From assembly GCA_003235365.1 (NCBI GenBank), contig QJWJ01000381.1:1-34333 (forward strand): a stretch of 34,333 bases of DNA, given 5' to 3'. Below the pieces are notes generated by a model. It worked only from the letters and a program-made list of their open reading frames with translations. It did no database searches and had not been told where the DNA came from. This stretch comes from Deltaproteobacteria bacterium (GTDB lineage Bacteria; Myxococcota_A; Polyangia; Polyangiales; Polyangiaceae). Of the stretch, positions 23,780 to 31,616 are shown one piece after another; the stretch's first letter is position 1; the number at the start of each line of letters is the position of its first letter. The translations under genes and the position numbers were made by a program.

Positions 23780-24820
23780 TCAAGCGATGGGATGGAGCGG
23801 CGCGGACGCCGGGTAGCCGCCGAAGCCACTGCCGAAGACGAGTGGCATCCAAGAGGGCCGATGGCATCGAGCCACCGCGATTCGCCCAGCGAGGTGCGGC
23901 GGTGTGAGATCGACGTAAACGTCGGGAGATGCGGCCTCCGGCGCCACCCGAGGCAGCCTGCCGTCGCGCAGCCAGCGCCTCAACGCACCCTGAGACGAGG
24001 GCCACAAGTATTGCTCCTGGTGGTAGTCCGCGTTCGGCTGCGGCTCGGGGGCACTCGTCGGCAGCTCTTCGCCCCACAGAAAGCCCGCCCGCTGCAGGAA
24101 CTCGGAGTAGGCAGCAGCGGCGGCAGCCCCCCGTTCACGACGTGCCGCAAACGACAGACACGTCGGAACGTGCGGCGCACGGGGGAAGCCGACCGCGGCG
24201 ACGACCGTATGCTCGCGCCAGCTCACTTGGCGCAGTTCCAGTTCGTACAACGACTCGAGGTGAGCCCAGACCGCCCGATCCGACGCGGGCAGCGGTTCGA
24301 ACCCGAAGTCCGTCGCCGCAGCGTCGCTCCCCCACGCGGCGGGTCCGAACCAGCTGAGCAACACAGCGTCTCGTTCGACGGCTTCTGCCAGGGCGCGCTC
24401 ACAGGCGCGCTCCCAGTCCGGCGCCAGAGCCACACCGTTGGACAGGGCGTGGCGCCAACGCGTCGGGTCGGCAGACTCGACGAACACCCGGCTGCGCTCG
24501 ACGTCAGCACAGGGGACCCCAGCCGGGTCGCGCAACGTCAACGGACCGGTACCGGCCTTGGCGCTGACGATGCTCTGCCGCTCGAGCACTTCGTAGTAGG
24601 CGCGGTGCCAAGGCTTGGCGCCTATCGCCGCGGCGCTGCCCACGCAGCCTGCTCCATCGCACTCGCTGACCAGCCCCACGAGCTCGACTTGGGCGCCCCC
24701 GAGCTGCACCACGTCGGCGAAGACCTCCAAGGGACCGCTCCCTGGCAGCAGGGGTACACTACTCGACAGCGCCTGCAACGCCGGATCCAGCGCGACCGGA
24801 GAGGCTGTCGAGTCGGTCAC
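23780..24820 (-). CDS. YcaO-domain protein (SagD-like), stand-alone
   Basis: 346-residue protein with YcaO hallmarks. YcaO enzymes use ATP to activate peptide amides, making azolines, thioamides or amidines; E. coli YcaO itself has been linked to RimO-dependent methylthiolation of ribosomal protein S12. Visible: CDGAGCVGSAAAIGA then YYEVLER (Glu77, Glu80, Arg81), the central SNGVALAP (127-134) with ALAEAVERDA (Glu146, Glu149, Arg150), and the third conserved block with SEFLQR (Glu240, Gln243, Arg244). Near the end are DVYVDLT and MPLVFGSGFGGY, similar to SagD-type C-termini, finishing PLHPIA in place of a clear PxPxP. It starts at GTG 24820, whose last bases form the stop of the APS reductase gene (GTGA overlap), so it is translationally coupled. 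No E1-like partner, TfuA, RRE domain or precursor peptide is visible nearby. Substrate unknown. Confidence 0.85.
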   Translation of the reverse strand: MTDSTASPVALDPALQALSSSVPLLPGSGPLEVFADVVQLGGAQVELVGLVSECDGAGCVGSAAAIGAKPWHRAYYEVLERQSIVSAKAGTGPLTLRDPAGVPCADVERSRVFVESADPTRWRHALSNGVALAPDWERACERALAEAVERDAVLLSWFGPAAWGSDAAATDFGFEPLPASDRAVWAHLESLYELELRQVSWREHTVVAAVGFPRAPHVPTCLSFAARRERGAAAAAAYSEFLQRAGFLWGEELPTSAPEPQPNADYHQEQYLWPSSQGALRRWLRDGRLPRVAPEAASPDVYVDLTPPHLAGRIAVARCHRPSWMPLVFGSGFGGYPASAPLHPIA

Positions 24821-25833
24821 TTCCTACCTACGTGCAGTCCGCACTCGCGGTGAGTTTCGGCCTCCCACCACCAGCGGCCCGCGCGTTCGTGTTCGCCGGG
24901 CCTCGTGGCTCGCGTACACGGCTCACAGCCAATCGAAATGAAGCCCCGCTCGTGGAGGGAGTTGAACGGAACATCGTTGTCGCGAATGTACTGCCACACC
25001 CTGTCGCTGGACCAGTTGGCGAGGGGATTGAACTTCCACAGCTCACCGGCGCTACCGGTGAAGGCCGGGTCGGCTTGGAGCACCGGCAGATCGGCGCGAG
25101 TCACGCTCTGATCCTTGCGCTGCCCGGTCGCCCAGGCCTCGAACGTCGACAGCGCTCGGCGCAGCGGTTCGACCTTGCGGATGCGGCAACACTCCCCGTG
25201 ACCATCTTCGTAGAAGCTGAACAGCCCCTTTTGGCGGACGAACGGCTCGAGCAGTTCCGGCTTGGGCGTCATCAACTGGATCTCGGCGCCGTAGCGCTTA
25301 CGCACCTCGTCGATGAAACGGTACGTCTCGGCATGCAAGCGCCCCGTGTCCAAGCTGAACACCGAAAACGGCAGGCCGAGCTTGCTTGCCATGTCGATCA
25401 GCACGACGTCTTCAGCTCCGCTGAACGAAATGGCGCAGCGCGCGCCGAAGCGACCCAAGGCGTAACGCAGAATCGCAACGGGATCGGTCTCGTCGAGGCG
25501 TTCAGCGGCGGCCGCCAAAGTGTCGTCCGTGCCGGGCGGTGCGGCTGTCGTCGCGGCGTCGGCAAGCTCCGCTTTGATGAACTTGATCACGCTGGTGTAG
25601 ACCCGCGGCGATTGCCCCGGATCACGCGCAATGAAGAACGGCGCCAGCTCCACACCGTGTTCGGCGGCCAACTGCATGCCCGGCGAATCCGCGTCCCCCT
25701 CCTGCGCCCACACCACTTCGTCCAAACGCTCCCACAAACCCCGACCGCGGAGTACCTCTTCAGCCTGCTGGCACTTCTTGCAGGGTTCCCCTGAAAGCAG
25801 GCGTTTCTTTATCATCGTGAGTTTGGAAGCCAT
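24817..25833 (-). CDS. cysH: Glutaredoxin-like domain fused to APS reductase
   Basis: 338-residue protein (from ATG 25833) with two parts. Residues about 5-90 form a thioredoxin/glutaredoxin-like domain with redox motif CKKC (18-21) and APFFIARD. Residues about 115-338 are assimilatory adenylyl-sulfate reductase of the CysH family, which reduces APS to sulfite. Motifs: ISFSGAED (135-142), SLDTGRLHAET (160-170), GECCRIRKVEPL (Cys215/216), GCEPC (Cys303/306) and the catalytic ECGLH (Cys331). The CC plus CxxC set binds a [4Fe-4S] cluster and marks the APS type, not the PAPS type. The fused domain may supply electrons in place of free thioredoxin. Start uncertain: in-frame ATGs at 25848 and 25815 also occur and none has a good ribosome site. 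It overlaps the YcaO gene; no sulfate adenylyltransferase or sulfite reductase is in the window. Confidence 0.92.
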   Translation of the reverse strand: MASKLTMIKKRLLSGEPCKKCQQAEEVLRGRGLWERLDEVVWAQEGDADSPGMQLAAEHGVELAPFFIARDPGQSPRVYTSVIKFIKAELADAATTAAPPGTDDTLAAAAERLDETDPVAILRYALGRFGARCAISFSGAEDVVLIDMASKLGLPFSVFSLDTGRLHAETYRFIDEVRKRYGAEIQLMTPKPELLEPFVRQKGLFSFYEDGHGECCRIRKVEPLRRALSTFEAWATGQRKDQSVTRADLPVLQADPAFTGSAGELWKFNPLANWSSDRVWQYIRDNDVPFNSLHERGFISIGCEPCTRATRPGEHERAGRWWWEAETHRECGLHVGRK

Positions 25834-26004
25834 TGGGCTTCGCAACATCGAGCTGCGTCGAGCGTGGGTCAAGACCCGAGTCCTGGCAATCGACTAGCGG
25901 GTCGACCGAGTCGTCGACTCGCCCACCGACGCCATGGCTGTAAGGTGCCATGAGGCAACACTCCTCAGGACTCGCCCCACGTCTGTGCGGGACGGAAATG
26001 CGTG

Positions 26005-26010
26005 TATAGT
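26005..26010 (+). promoter_or_regulatory. Candidate -10 box TATAGT, DUF4139 gene
   Basis: TATAGT, the closest match to a consensus -10 in this set, ends 7 nt before ATG 26018. This would place the transcript start at or next to the A of the ATG. No Shine-Dalgarno is seen. Confidence 0.5.
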
Positions 26011-26017
26011 TGCGCCC

Positions 26018-28180
26018 ATGAAACGCGACCATCGGGGGAAGGTTTGGGGACTCGCCGCACTGCTCTTGGCGGCCTGTCAGGGTTCGGGCGCCGTGGCGCG
26101 GCTGCCTGACGCGCCATCGGCGGAAATCCCCATCAAGCGCGTGGTCCTCTACCAAAACGGCGTCGGATACTTCGAGCGGCAAGGGAGCATCGACGGTGAC
26201 GTGCTCTCGCTCCAGATCCGTCCCTCGCAAATCAACGATCTACTCAAATCGCTGACGGTCATCGACACCGGCAACGGGCGCGCCGTGAGCATCTCGCTGC
26301 CCCTCGAAAAGAGCGGCGACCGAGTGCTGTCCGAAATCCCCGAGCAGGTTCGCAACGCCCGCGGGTTGCTCGAAGTGCTGTCTGTATTCCGAGGGGCGCG
26401 AGTCGAAGTGGAGGGTCGCTACGGCAGCGCAACCGGCCGCGTCGTGGGGGTCGAAAACCTCGAGTCGAAGAAGGGGGAAGAAGTCGTCTCCGAATGGCGC
26501 GTCACCTTGCGCACCGACGACGGCGAACTGCAGGTGTTTCCCATTGCGGATCTACGCTCTGTCGTGATCTTGGACCGCACCCTCGCCGTCGGCTTGGACG
26601 AGAGCCTCGACGTTTCGCTGAACGAAGGAGACTGGAAACCCATCACGCTGTCGATACGCCTCGCGGGCGATTCCTCCCACGAGCTGCGCGCGAGCTACAT
26701 CGTCGAGATGCCGCGGTGGAAGCCCGCCTACCGCATCGTCCTCGACGAGAAGTCACCGCTGTTGCAGGGTTGGGCCGTCGTCGACAACGTCTCGGGTGAG
26801 CACTGGCGTGACGTCAAGTTGAGCCTCGTCGCGGGCGCCCCTCTATCATTCATCTACGACCTACACTCATCGCAATACACGGAGCGCGTCGACATGAGCC
26901 CCAGGGGGCGTCAGGTCGCGGCAGCGCCGCCGGTCGAGCAGGGCGGCACGCTCGAGATGGTCGAGGAAGCCGCCATGGAAGCCCCAGGGGACGATGCCGC
27001 CGAGGACGAGGACTACGACGAGGCAGAAGCCGAGAAGGGCTATCCGGGCAAGCGGGCGAAGAAATCGATGTCCGTCGGCAGCGGGGCCGGCAGGGCCGCG
27101 ATGCGCTCGATGGCTCCGCCGGCACCCAAACCGGCCCCGATGAGCGAAGCGTTGGAGCTGCAGGCAGCCCCGCAAGTCGAGGTCCAGCAGATGGGGTCGC
27201 TATTTCGCTATGACATCGCCGATCCAGTCACCGTGCCCGATCGTTCGTCCACGCTGGTTGCCATCGTCAACCAGCGGGTCAAAGCACAAGAAGTGGCGTT
27301 CTTTCGTCCCGAAGAGCCCGGCGACCCCTTGGGTGAGCATCCCTACAGTGCAATCAAGTTCACCAACGACACACCGCTGACGCTGGAGAAGGGTCCGGTA
27401 ACGCTCTACTCCAAAGGGACCTTCGTCGGAGAAGGGTTCTTGGATCGAGTCGAACCGGGCGCCACCCACTTCGTCAGCTACGCGATCGACGGCAAGGTCT
27501 CGCTCGACTCGGACTACGCGACGAAAGAGGAAGGAGGCAAGCTCTTGCGCATCAGCGACGGCCTGATTGTCAGCGAGGTGCTCCGAATAGAGATCACGAC
27601 GTTCGAGTTGAAGAACCTTCACGATGAACCCATCACCGCATTCGTGAAGGTGGAGCGCCGATCCGACTGGGACTTGCGCAACAAACCCGCCGGTACCGTC
27701 GAAACGCCGACAGCCCTACTGCTCCCCGTCGAGGTGCCCAAGCGCGGCAAAGCCAAGCTTCCAGTCGAATGGGCCCGAAGCACGACACGCAACGTCGGCA
27801 TCGACACGTCACTGGGACTGACCGTGCTGAAGGTGTACCTCGAAGGCGGCAAGGTCCCACCCGAGGCGGCGCAAACCTTGAAGCAAGTGCTCGAACTGCA
27901 ATCCAAGTTGCAGGACGTGCGTACCGAAAGCGCTCGCTTGGAACGCCTGCGCAACGACTTGGGTCGGGATCAGGACCGCGTGCGGGCAAACCTCAACACG
28001 CTGCGAAAAACGACCGGCAACCAGGCTCTTCAAGCGCAGCTCGCCAAGAAATTGGCGCTGCAAGAGGAGGAGCTCGGCAAGCTATCCGGCAAGCTCGTGC
28101 AGCTCTCCGAGCAACAAGCGGAACTGCAAGCACAGATGAAGGCCCTGATCAAGACGGTCAGCTTGACTGGACAACCCTGA
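26018..28180 (+). CDS. DUF4139-family lipoprotein
   Basis: 720-residue predicted lipoprotein with lipobox LLAAC (Cys20). It resembles DUF4139 proteins, of unknown function. An N-terminal beta domain (IKRVVLYQNGVGYFER, RPSQINDLLKSLTV) is followed by YIVEMPRWKPAYRIVLDE, WAVVDNVSGEHWRDVKLSLVAGAPLSF, a flexible acidic then Ala/Pro-rich insert of about 100 residues, and FRYDIADPVTVPDRSSTLVAIVNQ. Then comes the family C-terminal beta region. The last 90 residues are a coiled coil (LQSKLQDVRTESARLERLRN..., LSEQQAELQAQMKAL). ATG 26018 is chosen because the signal peptide starts there. Likely outer-membrane or periplasmic. Single gene, divergent from the APS reductase/YcaO pair. Confidence 0.82.
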   Translation: MKRDHRGKVWGLAALLLAACQGSGAVARLPDAPSAEIPIKRVVLYQNGVGYFERQGSIDGDVLSLQIRPSQINDLLKSLTVIDTGNGRAVSISLPLEKSGDRVLSEIPEQVRNARGLLEVLSVFRGARVEVEGRYGSATGRVVGVENLESKKGEEVVSEWRVTLRTDDGELQVFPIADLRSVVILDRTLAVGLDESLDVSLNEGDWKPITLSIRLAGDSSHELRASYIVEMPRWKPAYRIVLDEKSPLLQGWAVVDNVSGEHWRDVKLSLVAGAPLSFIYDLHSSQYTERVDMSPRGRQVAAAPPVEQGGTLEMVEEAAMEAPGDDAAEDEDYDEAEAEKGYPGKRAKKSMSVGSGAGRAAMRSMAPPAPKPAPMSEALELQAAPQVEVQQMGSLFRYDIADPVTVPDRSSTLVAIVNQRVKAQEVAFFRPEEPGDPLGEHPYSAIKFTNDTPLTLEKGPVTLYSKGTFVGEGFLDRVEPGATHFVSYAIDGKVSLDSDYATKEEGGKLLRISDGLIVSEVLRIEITTFELKNLHDEPITAFVKVERRSDWDLRNKPAGTVETPTALLLPVEVPKRGKAKLPVEWARSTTRNVGIDTSLGLTVLKVYLEGGKVPPEAAQTLKQVLELQSKLQDVRTESARLERLRNDLGRDQDRVRANLNTLRKTTGNQALQAQLAKKLALQEEELGKLSGKLVQLSEQQAELQAQMKALIKTVSLTGQP

Positions 28181-28205
28181 GGAGCGAGACGCTACCCAAG
28201 CGCGA

Positions 28206-28225
28206 GTCGAGGCCAGGTCCTCGAC
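28206..28225. terminator. Bidirectional hairpin between convergent genes
   Basis: GTCGAGG (28206-28212), 6-nt loop, CCTCGAC (28219-28225): a perfect 7-bp stem in the 48-bp gap between the DUF4139 stop (+) and the rdgB stop (-). No T-tract follows. Confidence 0.5.
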
Positions 28226-28228
28226 GAA

Positions 28229-28855
28229 TCAGGTCAGCGCGCGAACCAACAGGCGTAGCGCCTTGCCGCGATGAGAACGGCGGTTCTTCTCGTCCGGGTT
28301 CAGCTCGGCGGAGGTGACCCCCAAATCCGGCAGCAGCAACAAAGGATCGTATCCGAAGCCTCCGTCGCCTCGCGGTGCGAACGCGACTTGCCCCTCGTAC
28401 GTCCCGCGAGCCTCGGCGACGACCTCACCGCTGGGCTCTGCGACGCAGACGGCACAGACGAAGCGCGCGCTTCGTCGATCCTGCGGGACGTTCGCCAGAT
28501 CGGCCAACAGCTTGTCGTTGTTCGCCTGGTCACGCTCGGCGCGGCTGCCGTCCAGACCGGCATAGCGTGCCGAGTGAACGCCTGGCCTGCCCCCCAACGC
28601 ATCCACTTCGAGTCCCGAATCTTCGGCGAGACAGCGCAACCCGAGCTGTGCCGCGTAGGAGCGCGCCTTGATCCGCGCATTGTCTTCGAAGGTCAGGCCA
28701 TCTTCGACGGGTTCTTCCGTCGACTGCTCGAATCGGTCGAGAGAGAGCAACTCGATGCCGAGCGGCTCGAGGATCTGTGCTGCCTCCCTCGCCTTGTGGG
28801 GGTTGGAAGTGGCGAAGACCCATTTCGTGATTGAGGGGGCGTTTTCTTCGGTCAC
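28229..28855 (-). CDS. rdgB: XTP/dITP diphosphatase (RdgB/HAM1)
   Basis: 208-residue house-cleaning pyrophosphatase that hydrolyses ITP, dITP and XTP to monophosphates and keeps them out of nucleic acids. Family motifs: ATSNPHKAREAAQIL (15-29), FEDNARIKA, AEDSGLEVDALGGRPGVHSARYAG, GFGYDPL and EKNRRSHRGKALR. The common DPLF reads DPLLLLPD. It starts at GTG 28855, overlapping the TGA of alaA (GTGA), so translation is coupled to the aminotransferase. Confidence 0.95.
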   Translation of the reverse strand: MTEENAPSITKWVFATSNPHKAREAAQILEPLGIELLSLDRFEQSTEEPVEDGLTFEDNARIKARSYAAQLGLRCLAEDSGLEVDALGGRPGVHSARYAGLDGSRAERDQANNDKLLADLANVPQDRRSARFVCAVCVAEPSGEVVAEARGTYEGQVAFAPRGDGGFGYDPLLLLPDLGVTSAELNPDEKNRRSHRGKALRLLVRALT

Positions 28856-30087
28856 TGCGCCGCCTTCTCCCGTGCCATGTCGTCGAGGGTCGCTTCGATG
28901 CGATCAAACACCTTCGCCATCATCTTTGCGTCGGGCAACAGAGTCGTGCGAAAGTGGTCCACGTAGGGCACGTTGAAACTACTGCCCGGTGCCACCAGCA
29001 CGTGTCGTTCTTCGAGCAGCCGCAGCGCAAACTGCTGGTCGTCGAAGTCCGGGATCAACTTCGAATCGACCCGGATGAACGCATACATCGAACCGGCGGG
29101 GGCGACCACACTGAGGTACTTGCTTCGGGCAACGGCATCGAGCAAAACCGCCCGCGATTCGTACAATCTGCCACCGGGCGCGGTGAGCTCGAAGATGCTC
29201 TGATATCCGCCGAGAGCGGTCTGCACGGCCCACTGTCCCGGAACGTTGGCGCACAACCGCAAACTCGCCAGCAGCTCGACCGCAGCCAGGTATTCCTTGG
29301 CGTGGGTCCTTTCCCCACTGAAGCTGACCCAACCAACGCGCAAGCCACAGGCGCGATAGACCTTGGAGAGCCCAGAGAACGTCGCGCACAGAGTGTCTTT
29401 GACGAGCGTGGCCAGCGGGACGTACTTTGCCCCCTCGTAGAGCATCTCGTCGTAGATCTCGTCGGCAAACATGACCAAATGATGCTTCTCCGCCAACCGC
29501 GCGATCGCGCGGAGCGTCTGTTCTGAGTACACGGCCCCGGTCGGGTTGTTGGGGTTGATGACGACGATGGCACGCGTCTTGTCTGTGATTTGCGACGCCA
29601 GCTCGTCGATGTTTGGCTCGAAGTTCGCCTCGGGACGGCACTGGTAGTGTACGGCCTTACCGCCGTGTATCGTGACGGACGCCGTCCACAACGGGTAGTC
29701 CGGACACGGCACGAGCACCTCGTCAGCGGGATTGAGCAGTGCACGCATGCACATCATGATCAGCTCACTGACTCCGTTGCCGATGAACACGTCGTCAGCC
29801 GAAACGTCCATCACGCCGCGATCCTGCTGCTGCATCACCACCGCCTCGCGCGCGGGGAAGATCCCTTTCTGGTGGCAGTACGGCTCGGCGTTGTGGAGGT
29901 TTTCGACGATCGCGCGACGCATCGTCTCCGGCATGCGGAAACCGAAAGCACCGGGATTGCCGATGTTCAGCTTGATGATCTCGAAGCCGGCCCGTTCCAA
30001 CTCGTCGGCGCGCCGCGCAAGGTTGCCCCGGATCTCGTAGCGGACATCGTGTAGGTGGTCACTGGCACGCAGCGTCGGAAGCGTCAT
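28852..30087 (-). CDS. alaA: Alanine aminotransferase AlaA-like (PLP)
   Basis: 411-residue class I aminotransferase closely resembling E. coli AlaA, which makes alanine from pyruvate and glutamate. Shared segments include IGNGVSELI (102-110), PCPDYPLWTASV, INPNNPTGAVYS (177-188), MFADEIYDEMLY (Asp209, Tyr212), FSGLSKVYRACGLRVGW with PLP Lys242, LLASLRLCANVPGQWA, and FNVPYVDHFRTTLLP near the end. ATG 30087 is chosen because homology starts there and AAAGG lies about 8 nt upstream. Cytosolic homodimer by family. The downstream rdgB overlaps its stop codon. Confidence 0.93.
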   Translation of the reverse strand: MTLPTLRASDHLHDVRYEIRGNLARRADELERAGFEIIKLNIGNPGAFGFRMPETMRRAIVENLHNAEPYCHQKGIFPAREAVVMQQQDRGVMDVSADDVFIGNGVSELIMMCMRALLNPADEVLVPCPDYPLWTASVTIHGGKAVHYQCRPEANFEPNIDELASQITDKTRAIVVINPNNPTGAVYSEQTLRAIARLAEKHHLVMFADEIYDEMLYEGAKYVPLATLVKDTLCATFSGLSKVYRACGLRVGWVSFSGERTHAKEYLAAVELLASLRLCANVPGQWAVQTALGGYQSIFELTAPGGRLYESRAVLLDAVARSKYLSVVAPAGSMYAFIRVDSKLIPDFDDQQFALRLLEERHVLVAPGSSFNVPYVDHFRTTLLPDAKMMAKVFDRIEATLDDMAREKAAQ

Positions 30088-30361
30088 GACGCAGCCTTTA
30101 GCGCAGCCGCTGCCCTCTGGGTAGAGTCCGCCCCGTGCCAGAACCAACATTTTGCGGCATCGGGGCTGGTTTTTCGGGGCCCACGTCCAGCGCGAGCACC
30201 CGACCACCTTGGCCGCCTGACGACGGCGGGAGCTTCCAGGAACGCGCCCACGGGGCGCACCGGGCAGCGAAGCACAGGACGTTCGCGCCAACTCCCAGGC
30301 GGTGCCGAGTCGCCCACACGAGGCGGACTCGGGCTAGGTGGGCGAGCACGATTGTCGGTCA

Positions 30362-30394
30362 GTTATTCAGGCCCCGGGTGAGGGCCTGAATAAC
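30362..30394. terminator. Perfect 13-bp hairpin between mscS and alaA
   Basis: GTTATTCAGGCCC (30362-30374), loop CGGGTGA, GGGCCTGAATAAC (30382-30394). The stem has no mismatch and is mixed in composition, unlike chance GC stems here. It lies downstream of mscS and upstream of alaA on the minus strand. No T-tract follows, so it may be a terminator, a processing site or an operator. Confidence 0.5.
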
Positions 30395-30440
30395 CGCCCC
30401 GTTGCAGTCGCTTTCTCGACTCCATTCTCTGTTGCATCGG

Positions 30441-30469
30441 ATGAGCGTTCGCGAATCGCGAACGCTCAT
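30441..30469. terminator. Near-continuous palindrome 3' of mscS
   Basis: ATGAGCGTTCGCGA (30441-30454), one central base, TCGCGAACGCTCAT (30456-30469): 14-bp arms without a mismatch, 22 bp past the mscS stop. It can fold as a 12-bp stem with a 5-nt loop. On the plus strand only three T follow, and none on the minus strand. Confidence 0.5.
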
Positions 30470-30491
30470 TTCAGCCACGCCCCGCTTCGCG

Positions 30492-31304
30492 TCACTGATG
30501 CACGAACACAGCCTGCGCCGGCATCGGAGCTGGAAACTGCGCCTGGGCGAGAGAGTCCATGACCATCTTGTAAGAGTCGAAATAGACCTGCCAGTAATGG
30601 TCCGTGTGGCAGTAGGGACGTACGGCCAATACCGGTCCGACCAGTGTGAACTCCAGGATCTCCACATCTACCGCGGGCTTCTCCACGACGTTGGCGACCG
30701 TTCCGACCTTCTCGCACAGTAGTTTCATCGCCGCGTGACAGTCCGCAGCACCCGAGAGTTGCACCTTCAGGTCGACGCGTCGAAATGAGTTGGTGCTGAA
30801 GTTCTGGATGTTGTCGGCCAAGATCTTCCCGTTGCCGATGATGGTCATGACGTTGTCCGGCGTATCAATCGACGTCGTGAACAATCCGATCTCGCGTACC
30901 GTGCCCGTGACGCCACCGGCACAAACGTAGTCACCCACTTTGAACGGACGCAAGACGATCAGAAAAGCGCCCGCAGCGAAGTTCGACAGCAATCCGGACC
31001 AGGCCATGCCAATGGCGACGCCAGCGGCTGCGACCAGCGCCGCGAAAGTCGTCGTTTGAATCCCGAAGTAGCCGAGAATGCCGACGACCAGCAGCACGTT
31101 CAGGGTCACCGAGCCGATCGATCCGACGTATCGCAACACCGTATGGTCGACCTTCTGTCGCTCGAGCGAACTCTGAACGATGCGCACCACCAAATGGATG
31201 AGCCAGCGCCCGACCACCCAGAAGGCAATCGCCGCGAGGATCCTCATCCCGATGTCCGTCGCATACTGCATGAACAGGCTTTGATACTTCTCGATCAATT
31301 CCAT
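30492..31304 (-). CDS. mscS: Small-conductance mechanosensitive channel MscS
   Basis: 270-residue inner-membrane channel that opens on membrane tension and releases solutes during hypo-osmotic shock. Three N-terminal helices are seen. The pore helix VAAAGVAIGMAWSGLLSNFAAGAFL carries the Ala/Gly packing pattern of E. coli MscS. The cytoplasmic beta domain follows (FKVGDYV, GTVREIGLFTTSIDTPDN, IGNGKILADNIQNFS) and then the alpha/beta domain. ATG 31304 is chosen because a perfect GGAGG lies 5 nt upstream; an upstream TTG would bury that site. Length is close to E. coli MscS. Confidence 0.95.
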   Translation of the reverse strand: MELIEKYQSLFMQYATDIGMRILAAIAFWVVGRWLIHLVVRIVQSSLERQKVDHTVLRYVGSIGSVTLNVLLVVGILGYFGIQTTTFAALVAAAGVAIGMAWSGLLSNFAAGAFLIVLRPFKVGDYVCAGGVTGTVREIGLFTTSIDTPDNVMTIIGNGKILADNIQNFSTNSFRRVDLKVQLSGAADCHAAMKLLCEKVGTVANVVEKPAVDVEILEFTLVGPVLAVRPYCHTDHYWQVYFDSYKMVMDSLAQAQFPAPMPAQAVFVHQ

Positions 31305-31616
31305 CACATCCTCCAACCGCTGGGAGAGACGACTGCTCCCCTACAGCCAACACCCGGATAATCGTCGCTGTCCGCCCAACGCACCAGACAAATGGCAACC
31401 GACGCACGACCGAGTTCGCGGACGGTCGCCCGCCTGCCACGTCGATGCAGGTAGGCCGAGGTGCGCGCGAATGGTTCGTTGGACGAACACCCAACCTCCC
31501 AACCGCTGCGAACGGGAACCGGCGCGGGAGGCATCAACCGAGTCGATGCGGCGGCGGCCGCCGCCGCGACACGTCCTACCACGGCAAGTCGGCTCAGTTC
31601 TGGCGACGCGCCAGCA
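31305..31616. other. Intergenic region with 20-bp GC palindrome
   Basis: 312 bp between mscS and the 5'-nucleotidase gene, which is transcribed toward it. It holds the GGAGG of mscS and a 20-bp perfect palindrome of GCG/CCG triplets at 31548-31567, 50 bp past the nucleotidase stop, which could act as its terminator. No gene is supported here. Confidence 0.4.

Noticed and set aside
23714..26017. RiPP (azole peptide) biosynthetic cluster around the YcaO gene
   Set aside because: No short Cys/Ser/Thr-rich precursor, E1-like protein, TfuA, dehydrogenase or transporter was found in this stretch, so only the YcaO/APS-reductase pair is reported.
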